A stretch of DNA of 64,000 nucleotides from Bacteroidota bacterium (GTDB taxonomy: Bacteria; Bacteroidota; Ignavibacteria; Ignavibacteriales; Melioribacteraceae), in the NCBI GenBank assembly GCA_023397505.1, contig JAEWUC010000008.1:1-64000 (forward strand). The letters are read 5' to 3'. The notes under the pieces are model-generated. The model was not told the origin of the DNA, searched no databases, and worked only from the letters and a program-made list of their open reading frames with translations. This document shows positions 63,936-64,000 of this stretch, piece by piece. The position numbers were made by a program, and so were the translations under genes. How positions within the stretch are numbered: position 1 is the first letter of the stretch; each line of letters opens with the position of its first letter.

Positions 63936-64000
63936 ATTTTTCTAAAAAGTTGAAGTGAAAATCCAAAATACTATTAACTTATTCCAAAAATATTTTTTTA

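Noticed and set aside
1..64000. CRISPR arrays, rRNA, tRNA, integrases or phage structural genes.
   Set aside because: Read for regular spaced repeats, clover-leaf patterns and such gene families; none seen.

Overview
The window is AT-rich (roughly one third G+C) DNA from a Gram-negative bacterium. Its gene families point to the Bacteroidota/Chlorobiota/Ignavibacteriota side of the tree, and Ignavibacteria fit best. The evidence is TonB-dependent receptors with STN or carboxypeptidase-like N-termini, a FecI/FecR pair, DUF4249, DUF3078, DUF2911 and GIN-domain proteins, a SprA-like module, a long-form IspH, and many Shine-Dalgarno sequences with TTG or GTG starts. The assignment is inferred from family content, not from a marker-gene tree. 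I found no rRNA, tRNA, CRISPR array, integrase or intact insertion sequence. This looks like ordinary chromosome with a few accessory spots.

Layout. 1-5.4 kb: the 5' part of a large secreted protein with a thioester (TQXA) domain, Ig-like and SdrD-B-like modules; a nucleotidyltransferase remnant; a methyltransferase/rlmD pair; a lipoprotein matching one SprA repeat. 5.8-9.1 kb: copper chaperones (Sco1, PCuAC), a cold-shock protein, a 43-residue basic protein missed by length cut-offs, and a DUF4097 protein. 9.2-10.4 kb: a MazEF-type toxin-antitoxin pair and an unknown membrane protein. 10.5-17.4 kb: a cell-surface signalling locus (ECF sigma, FecR, barrel, GIN lipoprotein, STN-TonB receptor, DUF4249). 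17.4-30.5 kb: mostly minus-strand housekeeping and uncharacterised genes. 30.6-37.3 kb: a C1 peptidase, uvrB, sufE and others. 37.3-40.4 kb: a translationally coupled operon (YceI, MarR, ring-cleaving dioxygenase, cupin, esterase) like the Bacillus Mhq quinone-stress system. 40.5-45.2 kb: KtrAB-type potassium uptake, divergent from a KdpD/KdpE-like two-component pair that lacks the KdpD cytoplasmic sensor region. 46.2-50.9 kb: a dGTPase, then a soluble PAS kinase, a sigma-54 activator and a secreted protein. 50.9-64 kb: IspH, DUF2911, hydroxyacyl-CoA dehydrogenase, a PLP enzyme, LepB, a regulator/membrane/TPR/TonB-receptor operon, a deacetylase, an amidohydrolase and an EamA transporter.

Three local circuits can be read from the DNA. 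First, the sigma-54 activator at 48694-50115 is followed by a near-consensus -24/-12 promoter (50334-50349) and an inverted repeat at enhancer distance, placing one small secreted protein (50390-50803) as a likely target. Second, the winged-helix regulator at 59362-59658 sits between two nearly identical 17-bp palindromes (60272-60288 and 59330-59346), one before its own operon and one before the TPR/TonB-receptor genes. Third, the Ktr/Kdp divergent intergenic region carries four copies of TTTATAAA spaced near whole helical turns. All three are inferences from sequence and can be tested.
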